Below, in pieces: positions 29,201 through 37,939 of a stretch of 64,000 bases of DNA. Source of the DNA: Pelomonas caseinilytica (GTDB lineage Bacteria > Pseudomonadota > Gammaproteobacteria > Burkholderiales > Burkholderiaceae_C). Where the stretch lies: positions 372,001 through 436,000 of the forward strand of contig NZ_JAJTWT010000004.1 of assembly GCF_021353235.1 (NCBI RefSeq), written 5' to 3'. A program made the translations under genes and the position numbers. A model generated the notes under the pieces. That model saw only the letters and a program-made list of their open reading frames with translations. It ran no database searches and was not told where the DNA came from. Each line of letters opens with the position of its first letter. The first letter of the stretch is position 1.

Positions 29201-32179
29201 ACCGGCAACGTGCAGCCGCCGCCCCCGCCGGGCGCCGATACGTCGGCACCCGCGCCGGGCCCCTCCCCGAGCCCGTCGCCCAGTCCCGCGCCCAGCCCTG
29301 CGCCGGCGCCCGACACCCCCGACCCGCTGCCCTCGACGCCCTTCAATTCGCTGCTCGAGAACCTCGCCCCGGCGCTGGACACCTCGGGCCTGCTGCCCTT
29401 CACGCAGCAGGGCGGCGCCGTGAGGCTGACGGCCGGCCGCGACGTCGTCGGCCAGGCGGGCAATGCCAGCCAGCGCTATGCCACCGGCTGGCTGTGGCGA
29501 GCCAAGGGCACGCTGGACGACACGGTGGCCTGGTTCGGCCGGACCGACCTGTTCGCCCAGGGCGTGGCCACCTTCGGCGGCGGCTCGGTGCAGGTGCAGG
29601 CTGGGCGCGACGCCGTCCATCTGCACGCCGCGGCGGCGAGTTCGGGCTTCATCGCCCCCACGGGCAGCGATGCGCAGGGGCTGCCGAGCGGCCTGCAGCA
29701 GTTCGGCGGCGGCAGCGTGCAGCTGCGCGCCGGCCGCGACGTGGTCAGCGGCCAGCTGCTCGCCTCGCATGGCATCGACGTGGCCGCCGGCGGCGCGGTG
29801 CGTACCGAGTCCGGCGCCGACCTCAACCTCGACCCGGGCCTGCAGCTGCTCTACCAGAACGGCGCGATCCGCGTGCAGGCCGGCGGTGACGTGACGCTGG
29901 CCAACGCCCGCAATCTGGCGCTGGCTCTGCCCTCCAAGGCCAACAACGACGCTCAGGGCCAGAACGTCGCATTGCCCATGCTCGATGCAGACGCCCGGCT
30001 GTTGGCGCAAAGCGGCAGCGGCTCGGTCACCTACCTGGGTTCCCTGCAGCCGCTGGAAACCGGCAGCAGCGGGTTGACCACGCCGGGGAAGGTCGTGCCG
30101 GTGGATGTGCGCCTGCTGGCCCCCCAGGGCAGCGTCGGCGCCACCAGCCTGTGGCAGTGGAGCACCGCGGCCGACCCGCTGCAGGCGCGCACCTGGATCG
30201 CCGGCCGCGACGCCGTCAGCGTCAACGACGTGCGGGCACTGGCCCTCGGCTCGCCCCTGGCGCCCCAGGCCACCTCGATGCTCACGCTGGCCGACGAAAG
30301 CCTGCCCAATGCCCGCCTGCCGGAGGCCCAGTTCTTCTCGCGCAACGCCTTGGGCCAGGCCCAGCTCGACCAGAGTTCGCGCGACCCGGTGCTGGTGCTG
30401 TCGGCCCAGGACGACGTGACGTTGAACGACCTGCGCTCGACACGCAGCCTCGTGGTCTCCGCCGGTCGCGACGTGCGGCTGTCGCAGGTGAGCGTGCAGC
30501 ACCAGGGCGCCGCCGCCGGCAGCCCCAGCGACCTGAGCCAGCTGCGGGCGGGCCGCGACGTGCGCTTCACGAGCGGCACCGGCCTGGAAGTCGCCGGCCC
30601 CGGCGACGTGCTGGTGCTGGCCGGCCGCGATGTCGACCTCGGCAACAGCACCGGCATCATCGCCCGCGGCAACCTGTCCAACAGTGCCTTGCTGCCCGAG
30701 GGCGGTGCTCGGCTGACCGTGGTCGCCGGCCTGGGCGCCGACGGCGACGACTACGCCCGCGCCAGTGCCGCGGGCTTCCAGGTCCTCGGCGCCACGGGCC
30801 TGGCAGGCAAGCTCGGCCAGGCCTGGGTGCTGCTCGGCGGCAGCGGCACGGCCGCCGCCTTCGACGCCGCCTCGCCGCCCCGGCAGCTGGACCTGCTGCG
30901 CCAGCGCTTCGGCACCGCGCTGGTGGACCGCCTCGTCATCGAACAGGTACGCGCCCAGCCGGCCCGCGCCGAGGCCGGCGACCAGCGCGCCCGCATGGCC
31001 GCGCTGCTCGGCAAGCCGGTGGACGACCCGGCCGTCACGGAGGCGCTGAAAGGCCAGGCCAGCCTGCTGCAGCCGGCCTGGTCGGCCCTCGACGATGCGG
31101 CGGCCCTGGCCCAGCTCGACAGGCTCGGCACCGCCCAGCAGGCCCTCCTCGTCAGCCGCGTGCTGATGAATGGCCTGGCCGCGCAAAGTCCGCATGCCCG
31201 CGCCTCGGCGCTGTCCCAACTCGCGGCCCCGGCCGACCTCGCCAGGCTGGCCGACTATGTCGCCCAGATGGGCGGCCAGCGGGGCGCGGATGCGGCGGAC
31301 ACGCTGCGCCTGTTCGAGGCCCTGCCGCTGGCGCGGCAGATCCCCTGGCTCAACCGGGTGCTGATGGGCGAGCTGCGCAGCGCCGGCCGCGCCGCCGCTG
31401 AGCTGGAGGGCGACGAGCGCTGGGCCGCCTATGCGCGCGGCTACCAGGCCATCGACCTGCTCTTCCCGCTGGGCGACGCGCCGTCGCGCCCCGCCGCCCA
31501 GGTCCGCATGCCGACCAGCCAGATCAAGACGCTGCAGAACGCCGACATCACGCTGATCAACGCTGGCGGCGGCGTCAATGCCGGCGAGGTGGCGGCGGGC
31601 AGCAAGGCGCCGACCGAGCTGGGCATCGTCACCGTCAACGGCGGCGACGTGTCGGCCGTCGTCGCGCAGAACTTCGACGTCAACCAGTCGCGCGTCTTCA
31701 CCCTCGGCAAGGGCAACCTGCTGATGTGGTCGTCGGGCGGCAACATCGATGCGGGCCGCGGCGCCAAGACCGTCACCGGCGCCCCGGCGCCCGTGCTGCG
31801 CCTGGACTCGAACGGCAACCTGGTGTTCGACACCTCGGGCTCCTTCAGCGGCTCGGGCATCGCCGTGCTGTCGGCCGGCAATGACCTCGACCTCTACGCC
31901 CCCACCGGCGAGATCAACGCCGGCGAGGCAGGCATCCGCTCCAAGGGCAATGCCTTCCTCGGCGCCGAGCGGCTGGTCAATGCCAACGACATCCAGGTGT
32001 CGGGCGCCCGCGCCGGCACCACCGCCGAGGTGGCCATCACGCCGCCCGTCGCCGTGCCGGTGACCCAACCCGCAGCCGCTCCATCCGCCGGCAATGCCGA
32101 CACCGAGAAGGACAAGGACGAGCGCCGCCGCCGTCGCCGCCAACTGTTGCTGGAGTTCCTCGGCTTCGGCACTTCCTGA
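20255..32179 (+). CDS. Giant filamentous haemagglutinin-family exoprotein (TpsA)
   Basis: Secreted beta-helical exoprotein of 3,974 residues, exported by the TpsB just upstream. The signal peptide covers residues 1-32. The TPS secretion domain spans about 35-300 ([49 protein letters not shown]). A long Gly/Ala/Leu/Asp-rich beta-helical region follows. Residues ~2357-2748 form an almost pure Pro/Ala/Ser/Thr linker, with a second short one at ~2942-3026. The last ~950 residues carry repeated AGRDV strands and resemble the DUF3739-type tail. The C-terminus is very basic (ERRRRRRQ) and ends [10 protein letters not shown]. No toxin domain or immunity gene is seen, so an adhesin or matrix protein is likelier than a contact-dependent toxin. 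The downstream ExbB/ExbD/TonB genes suggest an energy-linked step. Confidence 0.93.
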   Translation: MSNTAVPRKTALLLTPLVAALAASLPLAALAQAPVAAPPPPPINRVPLPAPGWRVYGSGSSAPVNVSNTRGGVDMTIGQTSQRAIYKWQSFDIGAASSVTFDMAQPGSSALNRIGSVSPSLIFGQLKATNGGEILLYNRNGILFGRDARVDVGALMATTLAPKDSDYVNGFVTAITGGNPALSIRNEDEANPGSLYTGSFVRIETGAEIKTAEGGRIQLYARQVENAGTLAAPGGQVILGGGAEVFYKLPTAEPLYASESNPNVPALRGLLVEVGRADLDSGQGRVMNTGTISVPRGNATLVGLAVNQAGRISATTSVSQNGSILLLAQGDAGTTYLDGGAVVPSGDRSTYKQAVRSGQLTLAAGSVTEITPDNNGADGKPLTSDDSATFTRSRLDLAGGQITLARGAKVVAPGAVAELRALDKPAPLGDLLGSGNPLNATGGRIVVETGAGIDVSGTRDTTVSAARNFVTTELLGSNDLKDAPLQKDGLLYRNKVTLDIRETSPILGDLSNYRSAVQRTAGERLASGGSLRLIAGEAVLAQAGSSLRVDGGQVTYTEALVSPTQLYSSTGAAYTLNTAPRDLVYTAIGNAGTSKARYDRWGPVVNYGSAIPARLEAGYVDGKAGGSLTLVAPTVVVDGQVSGSTLTGQRQLLGRDALAAAGRLAIGALQHVAAFGDGSYRGAVLGSFALSADATPRLGAGALPASLDGIASGLSLDTLRHAGFGSVSITAVGDVKLRGALNLPATGALRLQSESGTVEVDGSVHATGGQLVLRSLTGDVRLAEQVKLDVSGAWINAALDPLGAQSAPRTAIQGGSLTVQAGGDVSLASGSVLDVSGGGLVGTSQAVTGAAAGSLTLSAGPGVVTQGPVHTLTLDGELRGYSFTQGGSLGITAPALRFGSAPATPDAAGTLRLDAGFLNRGGFQNLAFEGRESLVVEAGTALAPRLQLWQASAASRFVPSGSDDWRRTLTLSAPATGYARPVNLNLASNGYRAADPQGTLVVAQGASISLDPTATLGLNARNRLSLDGSLLVPGGKVSLGLKSDNGNAGQARFLWLGSSARIDVAGLRQLQPTQDGLLTGRVLAGGSISLDAGAGDLAFRTSLVVQQGAQLDVSGAAGLLDVRERAEGGDRVTRQRIGSSAGSLSVRGNGLMLLEGDLKAQAGAAGQSGGKLQVRLEAGLVRDASLPEVQSLVLAAGDGRLTGALVADDLGRAAGVEALARVDATWVARSGVADFTLSARERIAVDGGVSLDLSRALTLDSQALAVTPQSGKTAARLSAPWISWADTQGQPLTVDQTTRALPAASGGSASLVLQAGERLDLNGRVVSQGIGELALQSQGDLVLQRPTPSDEGRLATAADLVLNARQVYPATDTAYTLDATGRSVTIGQPAGEAPDLPWSAGGRLDVQAATIVQGGRLRAPEGSITLKASEAVQLLDGSETSVTAKGRSALFGNWNGELWAAPGSLPGKTSGAAPAKAIVLDAPKVDIAAGATLDLSGGGQLLGWQFVAGPGGSADIFSAADGSYAIVPGVQSTGAADNSLPGLPALGRQIHFGSGLALPDGTVLSGSYTLLPARFALLPGALLVRPASGTALALGRAIARDNGSLLVGARLGQAGTTVLDALTSNWQVLTPAQARRYSEIRLAGADAFFSALAVRNDQPTPALNRDAGALVVSARQADIRGTLRFTTGKASSGEAGRGGSAYFGAEDIHVGTGGSSGGLQLDARQLSGLGVDSLVLGAVPIDLQHPGSLDVRATTLSVEAGENLVAPTLLLAARQSLDLGGTLKAEGNGATATDWRLSGDGAAVLASARSDSQLLRQGATLDGGSLTLRAGAALRASGGLVQLDATSHTAMADGATLDAAALGIGVPRLQLGGTQPLAGDSLVIGSDLLGQLGRAANLLLRSYSSLDLVGALDFGRDAAGQTTLGRLTLDTPALRAATADDAASISARSLVLTNSTGREATGAGGGGQIRLASGATLQVGPGSQAWQAAKTSLGAPDGIVLSGDSQVAAAGEVNATTSVVGASAAGTAAARSRWTVQGGLQLLGTGAAAPAAARGAAAQLALAAQSMDIATDIDLPAGQLVLNAIGDLSISGGRLSVAGRSDLIASGDHAVRTDLAAGSLTASSSTGNLVLGAGARLDVSAAGDGDGGQLSLNAPQGRLALGGQLSAAASDAAVTAASLALDSKEAIDLGALAAAIGGAGHRAFEQRIAVRNRSGDQALPVGARLAARSLELSSDTGNLAIAGDLVALASASGGGQMSLNAGGDLVIADGARLLARSAGSAGDLDPGRIALNSSAGWLRLQGGSIDLEGGELALRALREGQDVRIAELQTRLNQVGSVDVEAVKVYDGIEQLVDQLAPAPAPAPTPTPTPTPIPSPSPSPSPGPSPAPVPTAPDPAQGNGPSTGDAQPPAPPMTAPPKPTATAVKALAVAAASNSLSTPSDGNGPTTGDTQPPAPPTAPAPVPAPSPTPAPSPSPSPAPSPAPAPSPAPAPSPAPAPSPAPAPSPTPAPSPAPAPSPTPAPAPMPAPAPAPAPAPAPAPAPAPAPAPAPAPSPAPAPSPAPAPSPAPAPSPAPAPSPTPAPSPTPAPSPTPAPSPAPAPAPTPAPSPTPAPAPAPAPSPTPAPSPSNPAPGNGPSTGGTQPPSPPLPPAPAPTPSPSPSPTPSPAQPAPGNGPSTGNTQPPSPPLTPSPAPSPSPSPSPSPNPVPSPSPAPSPSPSPSPSPAPSPSPAPSPSPAPSPGPSPSPSPAPSNQLLLNQVAADNAAFMGEAQQTAQAIAARLSAGQSALMPAMRVRPGVEVRSQADLSLTAGWRQPTLTAAQQAAAPNAAEAAVTLRAAGDVKLQASLATGLRESPTNAGEWIGTSARAGAIRIAAGADLGAANVMTTRSDASAGSLSIGVAGSDAAPVQLRSTTGRIELAAAQDIRWLDGRATIATLGVPVGAMPAGAPAPSAAPPAVPSAAQAHATALAATAGGGAPSEGNGNTTGNVQPPPPPGADTSAPAPGPSPSPSPSPAPSPAPAPDTPDPLPSTPFNSLLENLAPALDTSGLLPFTQQGGAVRLTAGRDVVGQAGNASQRYATGWLWRAKGTLDDTVAWFGRTDLFAQGVATFGGGSVQVQAGRDAVHLHAAAASSGFIAPTGSDAQGLPSGLQQFGGGSVQLRAGRDVVSGQLLASHGIDVAAGGAVRTESGADLNLDPGLQLLYQNGAIRVQAGGDVTLANARNLALALPSKANNDAQGQNVALPMLDADARLLAQSGSGSVTYLGSLQPLETGSSGLTTPGKVVPVDVRLLAPQGSVGATSLWQWSTAADPLQARTWIAGRDAVSVNDVRALALGSPLAPQATSMLTLADESLPNARLPEAQFFSRNALGQAQLDQSSRDPVLVLSAQDDVTLNDLRSTRSLVVSAGRDVRLSQVSVQHQGAAAGSPSDLSQLRAGRDVRFTSGTGLEVAGPGDVLVLAGRDVDLGNSTGIIARGNLSNSALLPEGGARLTVVAGLGADGDDYARASAAGFQVLGATGLAGKLGQAWVLLGGSGTAAAFDAASPPRQLDLLRQRFGTALVDRLVIEQVRAQPARAEAGDQRARMAALLGKPVDDPAVTEALKGQASLLQPAWSALDDAAALAQLDRLGTAQQALLVSRVLMNGLAAQSPHARASALSQLAAPADLARLADYVAQMGGQRGADAADTLRLFEALPLARQIPWLNRVLMGELRSAGRAAAELEGDERWAAYARGYQAIDLLFPLGDAPSRPAAQVRMPTSQIKTLQNADITLINAGGGVNAGEVAAGSKAPTELGIVTVNGGDVSAVVAQNFDVNQSRVFTLGKGNLLMWSSGGNIDAGRGAKTVTGAPAPVLRLDSNGNLVFDTSGSFSGSGIAVLSAGNDLDLYAPTGEINAGEAGIRSKGNAFLGAERLVNANDIQVSGARAGTTAEVAITPPVAVPVTQPAAAPSAGNADTEKDKDERRRRRRQLLLEFLGFGTS
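27325..28497 (+). repeat. Tandem 6/12/18-bp repeats encoding the proline-rich linker of TpsA
   Basis: About 1.2 kb of degenerate tandem repeats. The clearest unit is an 18-mer like GCACCTTCGCCCGCGCCG (peptide APSPAP), many copies between ~27660 and 28130. It also holds runs of CCGACG (27346-27370) and CCTTCG (27374-27400). All periods are multiples of three, so copy-number change would keep the frame. Four of five copies of a GNGP(S/T)TG...QPPxPP motif punctuate it. Confidence 0.85.
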
Positions 32180-32198
32180 TCCCCGAAAGACCGCCACC

Positions 32199-33890
32199 AT
32201 GATGCGCAAAGCACTCACCGCACTCGCCCTCGCCACGCTGTTGCCCGCCACCGCCCATGCCTGGTGGAACGCCGACTGGAGCGAGCGCGCCAAGGTCACG
32301 CTCAACACCTCGGCCCAGGGGCTGGAAACCAAGGAGGCCGCCGCGGGCGTGGCCGTCGCGGTGCGCCTGCACTCCGGCAACTTCGACTTCACCGCGGCCA
32401 AGGAGGACGGCGGCGACCTGCGCGTCGTCGCCGCCGACGACAAGACGCCGCTGAAGTTCAGCATCGAGCGCTTCGACGCGGTCAATGAACTGGCCGTGCT
32501 GTGGGTGCAACTGCCCAGCGTGCTGCCCGGCACCGACAAGAACGTCTTCTACGTCTACGCCGGCAATGCCAAGGCGGCGGCCGAGGGCGCCGATGGCGGC
32601 GGCTTCGACGCGGCCACCGTCGTCGCCCTGCACTTCAGTGACAAGCCCGCCGGTGGCGACCAGCTCGGCGCCATCAGGCCCCAGTCCCCGCCGGCCATCG
32701 AGCCCAACGGACTGCTCGCCGCCAGCGCCAAGCTCGCCGGCGAGCCCATCGTCTATGCCCTGTCCGACAAGGCCGTCACCGACGCCGGCAACCAGCTGAC
32801 GGCCAGCCTGTGGGTGAAGCTGGACGACGTGCAGCGGGCCACGCTGCTGCAATGGGGCGGCCTGACGCTCGGCCTGAGCGGCGGGCGCCTGGTCGTGCGG
32901 GCGGACCGCGCGGAGGTCTCGGGGGGCGAGGTGCCGGTCGCGCGCTGGACCCAGGTCGCCGTGCGCCTCGGCCTGGGCAAGGCCACGCTCTTCGTCAACG
33001 GGGCGCAGGTCGCGCAGGGCGACCTCGCCACCCCGGCCCTGGGCAGCAGCCTGCGCCTGGGCGAAGGCGCCCGCGGACTGATGGACGAGGTGCAGCTCTC
33101 CGCCGCGCTGCGCAGCGCCGACTGGATCGCCGTCGCCGCCGGCGCCCAGGGCGGCGAGAGCCGGCTCGTAGCCTCCGCGCGCGAAGCGAAGGACGCCGTT
33201 GAGGCCGAGGGCGAGAGCCACGGCTACATGGGCATCCTGGTCAAGAACCTGACGCCCGACGCCTGGGCCGTCATCGGCATCCTGGCCGTCATGTTCGCCA
33301 TCGCGGCCTGGGTGATGGTGACCAAGGGCTTGCTGGTCAACCGGGTCGCCAGGGCCAACCGCAGCTTCGTGCTGCGCTTCCGGGACGCCAGCGACGAGCT
33401 CCTACACCTGGAGCAGCACGCGCCGCATCCGCAGTCCCCGATCTACCGCCTCTACCAGGCCGGTGTGCGCGAGCTGGCCAAGCGCAGGGTCGGCGAGGCG
33501 GGCAGCGCGCCGCTGTCGGGCGCGTCGCTGGACGCCGTCAAGGCCTCGGTCGATGCCGACTACGTGCGCGAGAACGCGCAGCTCAACTCGGGCATGGTGC
33601 TGCTGACCATCGCGATCTCGGGCGGCCCCTTCCTCGGCCTGCTGGGCACGGTGGTGGGCGTGATGATCACCTTCGCGGCCATCGCCGCGGCCGGCGACGT
33701 CAACGTCAACGCCATCGCCCCCGGCATCGCCGCGGCCCTGCTGGCGACCGTGGCGGGCCTGGGCGTCGCCATCCCGAGCCTGTTTGGCTACAACTACCTG
33801 GCGTCGCAGATCAAGAACGCGACGTCGGACATGCAGATCTTCATCGACGAGTTCATCACCCGCGTGGCCGAGCTCTACGGCGCGCGTTGA
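32199..33890 (+). CDS. exbB: DUF2341/LamG-like domain fused to MotA/TolQ/ExbB proton channel
   Basis: ExbB-type inner-membrane proton channel subunit with an unusual large N-terminal extracytoplasmic part; 563 residues. The signal peptide ends at TAHA. A DUF2341 domain follows (WWNADWSERAKVTLNTS..., ~22-150), then a LamG/concanavalin-like region (TASLWVKLDDVQRATLLQWGG, ~200-320). TM1 is near residues 350-372. The ExbB core is in the last 220 residues: LTIAISGGPFLGLLGTVVGV and IAPGIAAALLATVAGLGVAI (TM2 and TM3). It starts 19 bp after tpsA, and two exbD genes and tonB follow. The N-terminal domains could bind exoprotein or glycan in the periplasm; that is inference. Confidence 0.9.
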   Translation: MMRKALTALALATLLPATAHAWWNADWSERAKVTLNTSAQGLETKEAAAGVAVAVRLHSGNFDFTAAKEDGGDLRVVAADDKTPLKFSIERFDAVNELAVLWVQLPSVLPGTDKNVFYVYAGNAKAAAEGADGGGFDAATVVALHFSDKPAGGDQLGAIRPQSPPAIEPNGLLAASAKLAGEPIVYALSDKAVTDAGNQLTASLWVKLDDVQRATLLQWGGLTLGLSGGRLVVRADRAEVSGGEVPVARWTQVAVRLGLGKATLFVNGAQVAQGDLATPALGSSLRLGEGARGLMDEVQLSAALRSADWIAVAAGAQGGESRLVASAREAKDAVEAEGESHGYMGILVKNLTPDAWAVIGILAVMFAIAAWVMVTKGLLVNRVARANRSFVLRFRDASDELLHLEQHAPHPQSPIYRLYQAGVRELAKRRVGEAGSAPLSGASLDAVKASVDADYVRENAQLNSGMVLLTIAISGGPFLGLLGTVVGVMITFAAIAAAGDVNVNAIAPGIAAALLATVAGLGVAIPSLFGYNYLASQIKNATSDMQIFIDEFITRVAELYGAR

Positions 33891-33913
33891 AGCGATGACA
33901 TCGGGAGAGCGCC

Positions 33914-34327
33914 ATGGCCGGTGACGTCAAGACCGACAACCAGCCCTACGACGACATCAACGTCACGCCGATGCTGGACCTGGCCTACGTGCTGCTGGTC
34001 GTCTTCATCATCCTGACGACGGCGTCGGTGCAGGGCGTGAAGGTGAGGTCGCCCGAGACGCAGGCGGCCAACAACCTCGCCAAGCCGCAGACGCGGGCCA
34101 TCACCATCACCGCCGACGGTGCCGTCTACCTGGACGCCTATCCGGTGGACATGGAGCAGCTGCGCACGACGCTGGCCCAGTACAAGTCGGCCAACCCTTC
34201 GCTGCCGGTCGTGCTGAAGGCGGATGCGTCGGCGCAGTACGAGAAGGTGATGCAGGTGCTGGAGGTGGCCAAGAAGCTGGACATCACCGAGATCGGGCTG
34301 GTGACGAAGCGGGCGGGGGCGGAATGA
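33914..34327 (+). CDS. exbD: ExbD-family biopolymer transport protein (first copy)
   Basis: 137-residue partner of the ExbB channel. A cytoplasmic N-terminus (YDDINVTPMLDLAYVLLVVF) carries the conserved Asp at the start of the single membrane helix, thought to be the proton-carrying residue. A ~90-residue periplasmic domain follows (AITITADGAVYLDAYPVD...VVLKADASAQYEKVMQVLE), typical of ExbD/TolR. A ribosome-binding site GGGAGAG precedes the ATG. A hairpin-rich element separates it from the second exbD. Confidence 0.93.
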   Translation: MAGDVKTDNQPYDDINVTPMLDLAYVLLVVFIILTTASVQGVKVRSPETQAANNLAKPQTRAITITADGAVYLDAYPVDMEQLRTTLAQYKSANPSLPVVLKADASAQYEKVMQVLEVAKKLDITEIGLVTKRAGAE

Positions 34328-34369
34328 TGGCGCTCCTGCTGCGTCGTGGTGCAGCCGGCAGGGTCTGTG

Positions 34370-35105
34370 GGGGGCTTTTGCTACGAGCCTCTGGACTCGG
34401 TGCACCGTGCCGGGAATTCGCCCCGGCAGGCGACCTACTTTGGCTTCGCCGAAACCTTCGGTTTTCTGGCCCGCCAGAAAGTAGGCAAAGAGCGGCCCCT
34501 GCAAAACCGCCCACCCGCGATCCGGGTGGGTGCCCTGCGTGCCTTGCCGCTTGCATGCGGCAAGGCGTTCGGCAGGCGTCGCACAGCACGCAGGTGCTGT
34601 GCTCGGTCCAGCCTCACTGCGTCGAACTCCGAGGCTCGCGCCGTACTCGCTTCGTTCGCTGCGCTCACTGCGCTCAGACAACGGCGCGAAGTCAGAGCTT
34701 GAAGCGCGCTGCGCGCGCGCCTCGGAGTTCTGCGCTTCTCGGCGGTTTAGAAGGGGAGACCCCGAACAGCCGAAACAGCCAACAGCCAAACGCCGCATCC
34801 CTGCGGTCGCGGCTGTTCCTTCACTCCCCCTTTGAGCCCGCCGAGGAGCGCAGCACCTTGAGGCCGCGCGCGCAGCGCGCTTCAACAACTGACTCCGCGC
34901 AACTGTCTGAGCGGAGCGTAGCGGAGCGAGTTTTGCGCGGCGCCTCAAGGTGCGAGCACCGCAGGGAACCCCGCCGCGCAGCGGCGGGGCGGGCGGTTCG
35001 GGGGCGGTTTCTTTGCCTACTTTCTTGGGCGCCCAAGAAAGTAGGTCGCCCGCCGGGGCGAACTCCCGGCATGGGCCTGGCCACCGAGGCACTGCAAATA
35101 GAAGC
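34370..35105. repeat. Long hairpin-rich intergenic element, copy 1
   Basis: About 735 bp without a credible gene, lying between two exbD genes. The ends are imperfect inverted repeats: left 34409-34491, right 35010-35072, sharing GCCGGGA(A/G)TTCGCCCCGGC and GGCGACCTACTTT...AGAAAGTAGGCAAAG. The right end contains a perfect 30-bp palindrome at 35016-35045 (half: CCTACTTTCTTGGGC). Inside are several further perfect dyads: GAACTCCGAGGC (34624) with GCCTCGGAGTTC (~34719), GCACCTTGAGGC (34854) with GCCTCAAGGTGC (34942), and CCTTGCCGC-TTGCAT-GCGGCAAGG. Its left end matches that of the element at 61.85 kb, so this is a dispersed family. It could be a MITE-like non-autonomous element or a structured RNA; no transposase is present. 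Confidence 0.75.
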
Positions 35106-35152
35106 ACCCAAGCCCAGGCACTCTTGCCCAAGCCTCCGAAGGAGCGCCTGAC

Positions 35153-35554
35153 ATGCAAGTCAACCAGGACGCCAAGCCCTACGACAGCATCAACGTGACG
35201 CCGATGCTCGACCTCGCCTACGTGCTCCTCGTCGTCTTCATCCTGATGACGACGGCCTCGGTGCAGGGTCTGTCCATCACCATGCCCAAGCCGAGCAACA
35301 AGCCCAGCACCGAGAAGCATGAGCTCAAGATCGTGCAGGTGATGCCGGACGGCGGCGTGCTGCTCAACGGTGTCGGCGTGAGCCTCGCGGAGCTGGAGGC
35401 CCAACTGAACGCCGCCAAGGCGCGCGATGCCGGCATGTCGGTGGCCATCAAGGGCGATGCGCGCACGCAGTACGCCAGCGTCGTGGCGGTCATCGACCTG
35501 TGCAACCGGCTTCAGGTCAACATGGGCTTGGTGACGAGCCGGATCGGCACGTGA
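35153..35554 (+). CDS. exbD: ExbD-family biopolymer transport protein (second copy)
   Basis: 133 residues, clearly paralogous to the first copy in the N-terminal half (YDSINVTPMLDLAYVLLVVFILMTTASVQG) but divergent in the periplasmic half (LKIVQVMPDGGVLLNGVGV...VAIKGDARTQYASVVAVIDLC). The membrane Asp is conserved. AAGGAG lies just upstream of ATG 35153. Its stop overlaps the tonB start (TGATG). Two different ExbD subunits suggest a hetero-dimer in the channel. Confidence 0.93.
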   Translation: MQVNQDAKPYDSINVTPMLDLAYVLLVVFILMTTASVQGLSITMPKPSNKPSTEKHELKIVQVMPDGGVLLNGVGVSLAELEAQLNAAKARDAGMSVAIKGDARTQYASVVAVIDLCNRLQVNMGLVTSRIGT

Positions 35555-36225
35555 TGAAGCCGCTGCACCTCAAGCTCATCGCCGCCGCGGCCTTCGTGCT
35601 GCTCGCCTTCGCGGCCTGGTGGGCCCTCAGCCACATGAAGGCCGAAGGGCCCAGGCGCCAGGTGGCAAAGATCTCCATCCTGCCCGACACGCCGCCGCCC
35701 CCGCCGCCCCCCAAGCAAGAGAAGAAGCCCGAGCCGCCCAAGGACGAGCCCAAGCAGGTGATGCGCGAGGAGCAGGCCAAGCCGGTCGAGGCGCCCAAGC
35801 CGGCCGAGGCGATCAAGATGGAAGGCGCTGCCGGCGACGGGCCGAGCGCCTTCTCGTCGGGCAGCGTGTCGCGCGACTATGCCGGCGGCACGCCCGTCAC
35901 CGGCGCCGGCGGTCCCGCCGGCACGGTCACCGACCGAGCGCAGGAGCGCTTCTACGCCAACACCGCGCGCCAGTTGCTGCAGGGCGAGATCGAGCGCCAC
36001 CTGAAGGCCGACGCCGACCAGCTGACCGCGACCTTCGCCATCTGGCTGGACAAGGACGGCGCCATCCAGCGCTTCGAGCTGAGCGCCAGTGGCAACGACG
36101 GCAACGATGCCGCCTTGCGCGCCGCCCTCGACGAGACCCGCCGCCAATTCAAGTTGCCGCCGCCGCCGGCGCTCGCGCTGTCGCAGCCGATGCGCTTCCG
36201 GCTCAGCGTGCGACCCCAAGCCTAA
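35554..36225 (+). CDS. tonB: TonB-like energy transducer
   Basis: 223 residues. A membrane anchor (LKLIAAAAFVLLAFAAWWAL) is followed by a Pro/Lys/Glu-rich periplasmic stretch (PPPPPPPKQEKKPEPPKDEPK) and a small C-terminal TonB-type domain (EIERHLKADADQLTATFAIWLDKDGAI...FKLPPPPALALSQPMRFRL). It would carry proton-motive-force energy from the ExbBD complex to an outer-membrane partner. No TonB-dependent receptor is in the locus; the candidates are the porin downstream or the TpsB/TpsA pair. ATG 35554 overlaps the exbD stop; GTG 35551 is also possible. Confidence 0.85.
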   Translation: MKPLHLKLIAAAAFVLLAFAAWWALSHMKAEGPRRQVAKISILPDTPPPPPPPKQEKKPEPPKDEPKQVMREEQAKPVEAPKPAEAIKMEGAAGDGPSAFSSGSVSRDYAGGTPVTGAGGPAGTVTDRAQERFYANTARQLLQGEIERHLKADADQLTATFAIWLDKDGAIQRFELSASGNDGNDAALRAALDETRRQFKLPPPPALALSQPMRFRLSVRPQA

Positions 36226-36242
36226 GCCTCCAACCGCCGCCC

Positions 36243-37937
36243 ATGAAGCCCATCCTGACGCCGCTGCTCGCCAGCCTCATCCTCGCCGCCGCCCTGCCCG
36301 CCGGCGCCCAGACCTCTGACAAGGAGGAGATCGCCCGGTTGCGTGCGACGACCCAGGCCCTCATCGACGCCCTCGTCGCCCAGGGCCTGCTCACCCGCGA
36401 CAAGGCCGAGGCCATCCTGAAGCAGGCGCAGGCGTCTGCCACGGCGCCCGCGGCCGCCCCGCCAGCGCCCCGGGCGGAAGCCAGCGCGACGCCCAAGGTG
36501 CTGCGCATTCCCTACGTGCCCGAAACCGTGCGCCAGCAGATGCGCGACGAGATCAAGGCCGAGGTGCTGGCCCAGGCCAGGGGCGAGCGCTGGGGCCAGC
36601 CCGATGCGCTGCCGGACTGGATCGGCCGCATCAAGGTCGGCGGCGACCTGCGCGTGCGGGCGCAAGGCGAGTTCTTCGACAAGACCAACGTCGCCGCGGA
36701 GGTCTATCGCGCCCAGGCCGCCTCGCCGGCCTGGGCCCCCGACCTGAGCAACACGACCACCGATCGACAGCGCCTGACGTTGCGGGGTCGCCTCGAAGTG
36801 GACGCCAGGCTCAGCGACCAGGTGCTGGCCAGCATGCGCCTGGCCACCGGCAGCACCAGCAACGGCGCGACGTCGACCACCCAGACCCTGGGCAACGACT
36901 TCAACCGCTACACCCTCGGCCTGGACCGGGCCTACATCCGCTGGCAACAGGGGCTGACGGGCGACGGCCTGTCCGCCGATCTCGGCCGCATGCCCAACCC
37001 CTTCTACAGCACCGATCTCGCCTGGCCCGACGACCTCGCCTTCGACGGCGTGGCGGCGAAGATCGGCCGCGCCTTCACGCCCCAGCGCAGCCTCTTCGCC
37101 ACGGCCGGCGTCTTTCCGCTGGAGGAACTCAACCTGTCGACCAAGGACAAGTGGCTGCTGGGCGCGCAACTGGGCGGCGAGATGGATCTCGCGCGCGGCG
37201 TGCAGTTCAGGCTCGGCCTGGCGGCCTACGACTTCCGCCACATGGAAGGCCAGCGCGAAAGCAGCCCGCCGCCGGCCGGCCCCCTGAACGGGGCGACCAG
37301 CTACTTCGCCTCGCAATACGGCGCAGGGCTGCGCCTGAAGGGCAACACGCTGATCAACCTCAACGACCCCACCAGCACGGCCGCGCCGACCTGGGGCCTG
37401 GCGTCCAGGTTCCGGCCCGTCAACCTGACCGTCGGCCTGCAGCTCGACGCCAGCGTGCTGCCCGTGCCGGTCGGCCTGACGTTGGACTGGATCAAGAACA
37501 CCGGCTTCGACATCGCCGACATCGAGCGGCGCGCGGGCGAGTCCCTCCGTGACCCGGTCCACCCCGAGAAGACCATCGTCGACAGGACCCATGCCGTGCA
37601 GGCCCGCATCCTCGTCGGCAATCCCACGCTGGCGCGTCGCGGCGACTGGCAGGGATTTGCCGCCTACCGACTGGTGCAGCGCGACGCCTGGATCGACGGT
37701 TTCACGGACACGACCTGGCACCTCGGCGGCACCAACTACAAGGGCTGGAGCATCGGCGGCAACGTCGGCCTGGACCGCAACTTCTGGCTGAGCGCCCGCT
37801 GGACCAGCACGCGCAACCTCGACGACGGGGTGCGCTTCCTGGCCGTGCCGGGCGACGCCACCTCGCTGAGCGGCAACCTCAGCAGTGCGCCGCTCAAGAT
37901 CGAGGTGCTGCAGCTCGACCTGAACGCGAGGTTCTGA
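36243..37937 (+). CDS. Putative outer-membrane porin
   Basis: 564 residues with signal peptide MKPILTPLLASLILAAALPAGA. A short coiled coil (KEEIARLRATTQALIDALVAQGLLTRDKAEAIL) and an Ala/Pro linker follow, then RIPYVPETVRQQMRDEIKAEV before the barrel. The rest alternates as beta strands (RIKVGGDLRVRAQGEFF...RQRLTLRGRLEVDARLSDQVLASMRLATG) and ends LQLDLNARF with a terminal Phe. This matches the 'putative porin' family often found with ExbB/ExbD genes. Separated from tonB by 17 bp, so in the same operon. Confidence 0.87.
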   Translation: MKPILTPLLASLILAAALPAGAQTSDKEEIARLRATTQALIDALVAQGLLTRDKAEAILKQAQASATAPAAAPPAPRAEASATPKVLRIPYVPETVRQQMRDEIKAEVLAQARGERWGQPDALPDWIGRIKVGGDLRVRAQGEFFDKTNVAAEVYRAQAASPAWAPDLSNTTTDRQRLTLRGRLEVDARLSDQVLASMRLATGSTSNGATSTTQTLGNDFNRYTLGLDRAYIRWQQGLTGDGLSADLGRMPNPFYSTDLAWPDDLAFDGVAAKIGRAFTPQRSLFATAGVFPLEELNLSTKDKWLLGAQLGGEMDLARGVQFRLGLAAYDFRHMEGQRESSPPPAGPLNGATSYFASQYGAGLRLKGNTLINLNDPTSTAAPTWGLASRFRPVNLTVGLQLDASVLPVPVGLTLDWIKNTGFDIADIERRAGESLRDPVHPEKTIVDRTHAVQARILVGNPTLARRGDWQGFAAYRLVQRDAWIDGFTDTTWHLGGTNYKGWSIGGNVGLDRNFWLSARWTSTRNLDDGVRFLAVPGDATSLSGNLSSAPLKIEVLQLDLNARF

Positions 37938-37939
37938 CC

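Noticed and set aside
23098-29889. Plus-strand +1-type open frame of over 2,200 codons inside tpsA
   Set aside because: Alternate frame of tpsA kept open by high GC and by the 3n-periodic repeats; Arg/Pro/Ala-rich with no recognisable domain.
20255-32179. TpsA considered as a contact-dependent-inhibition (CdiA) toxin
   Set aside because: No VENN-type boundary, no C-terminal toxin domain and no small immunity gene downstream; the next gene is the ExbB fusion.
34324-35151. Open frames inside the element between the exbD genes
   Set aside because: They consist of Arg/Ser/Ala-rich translation of inverted repeats, lack ribosome-binding sites and match nothing.
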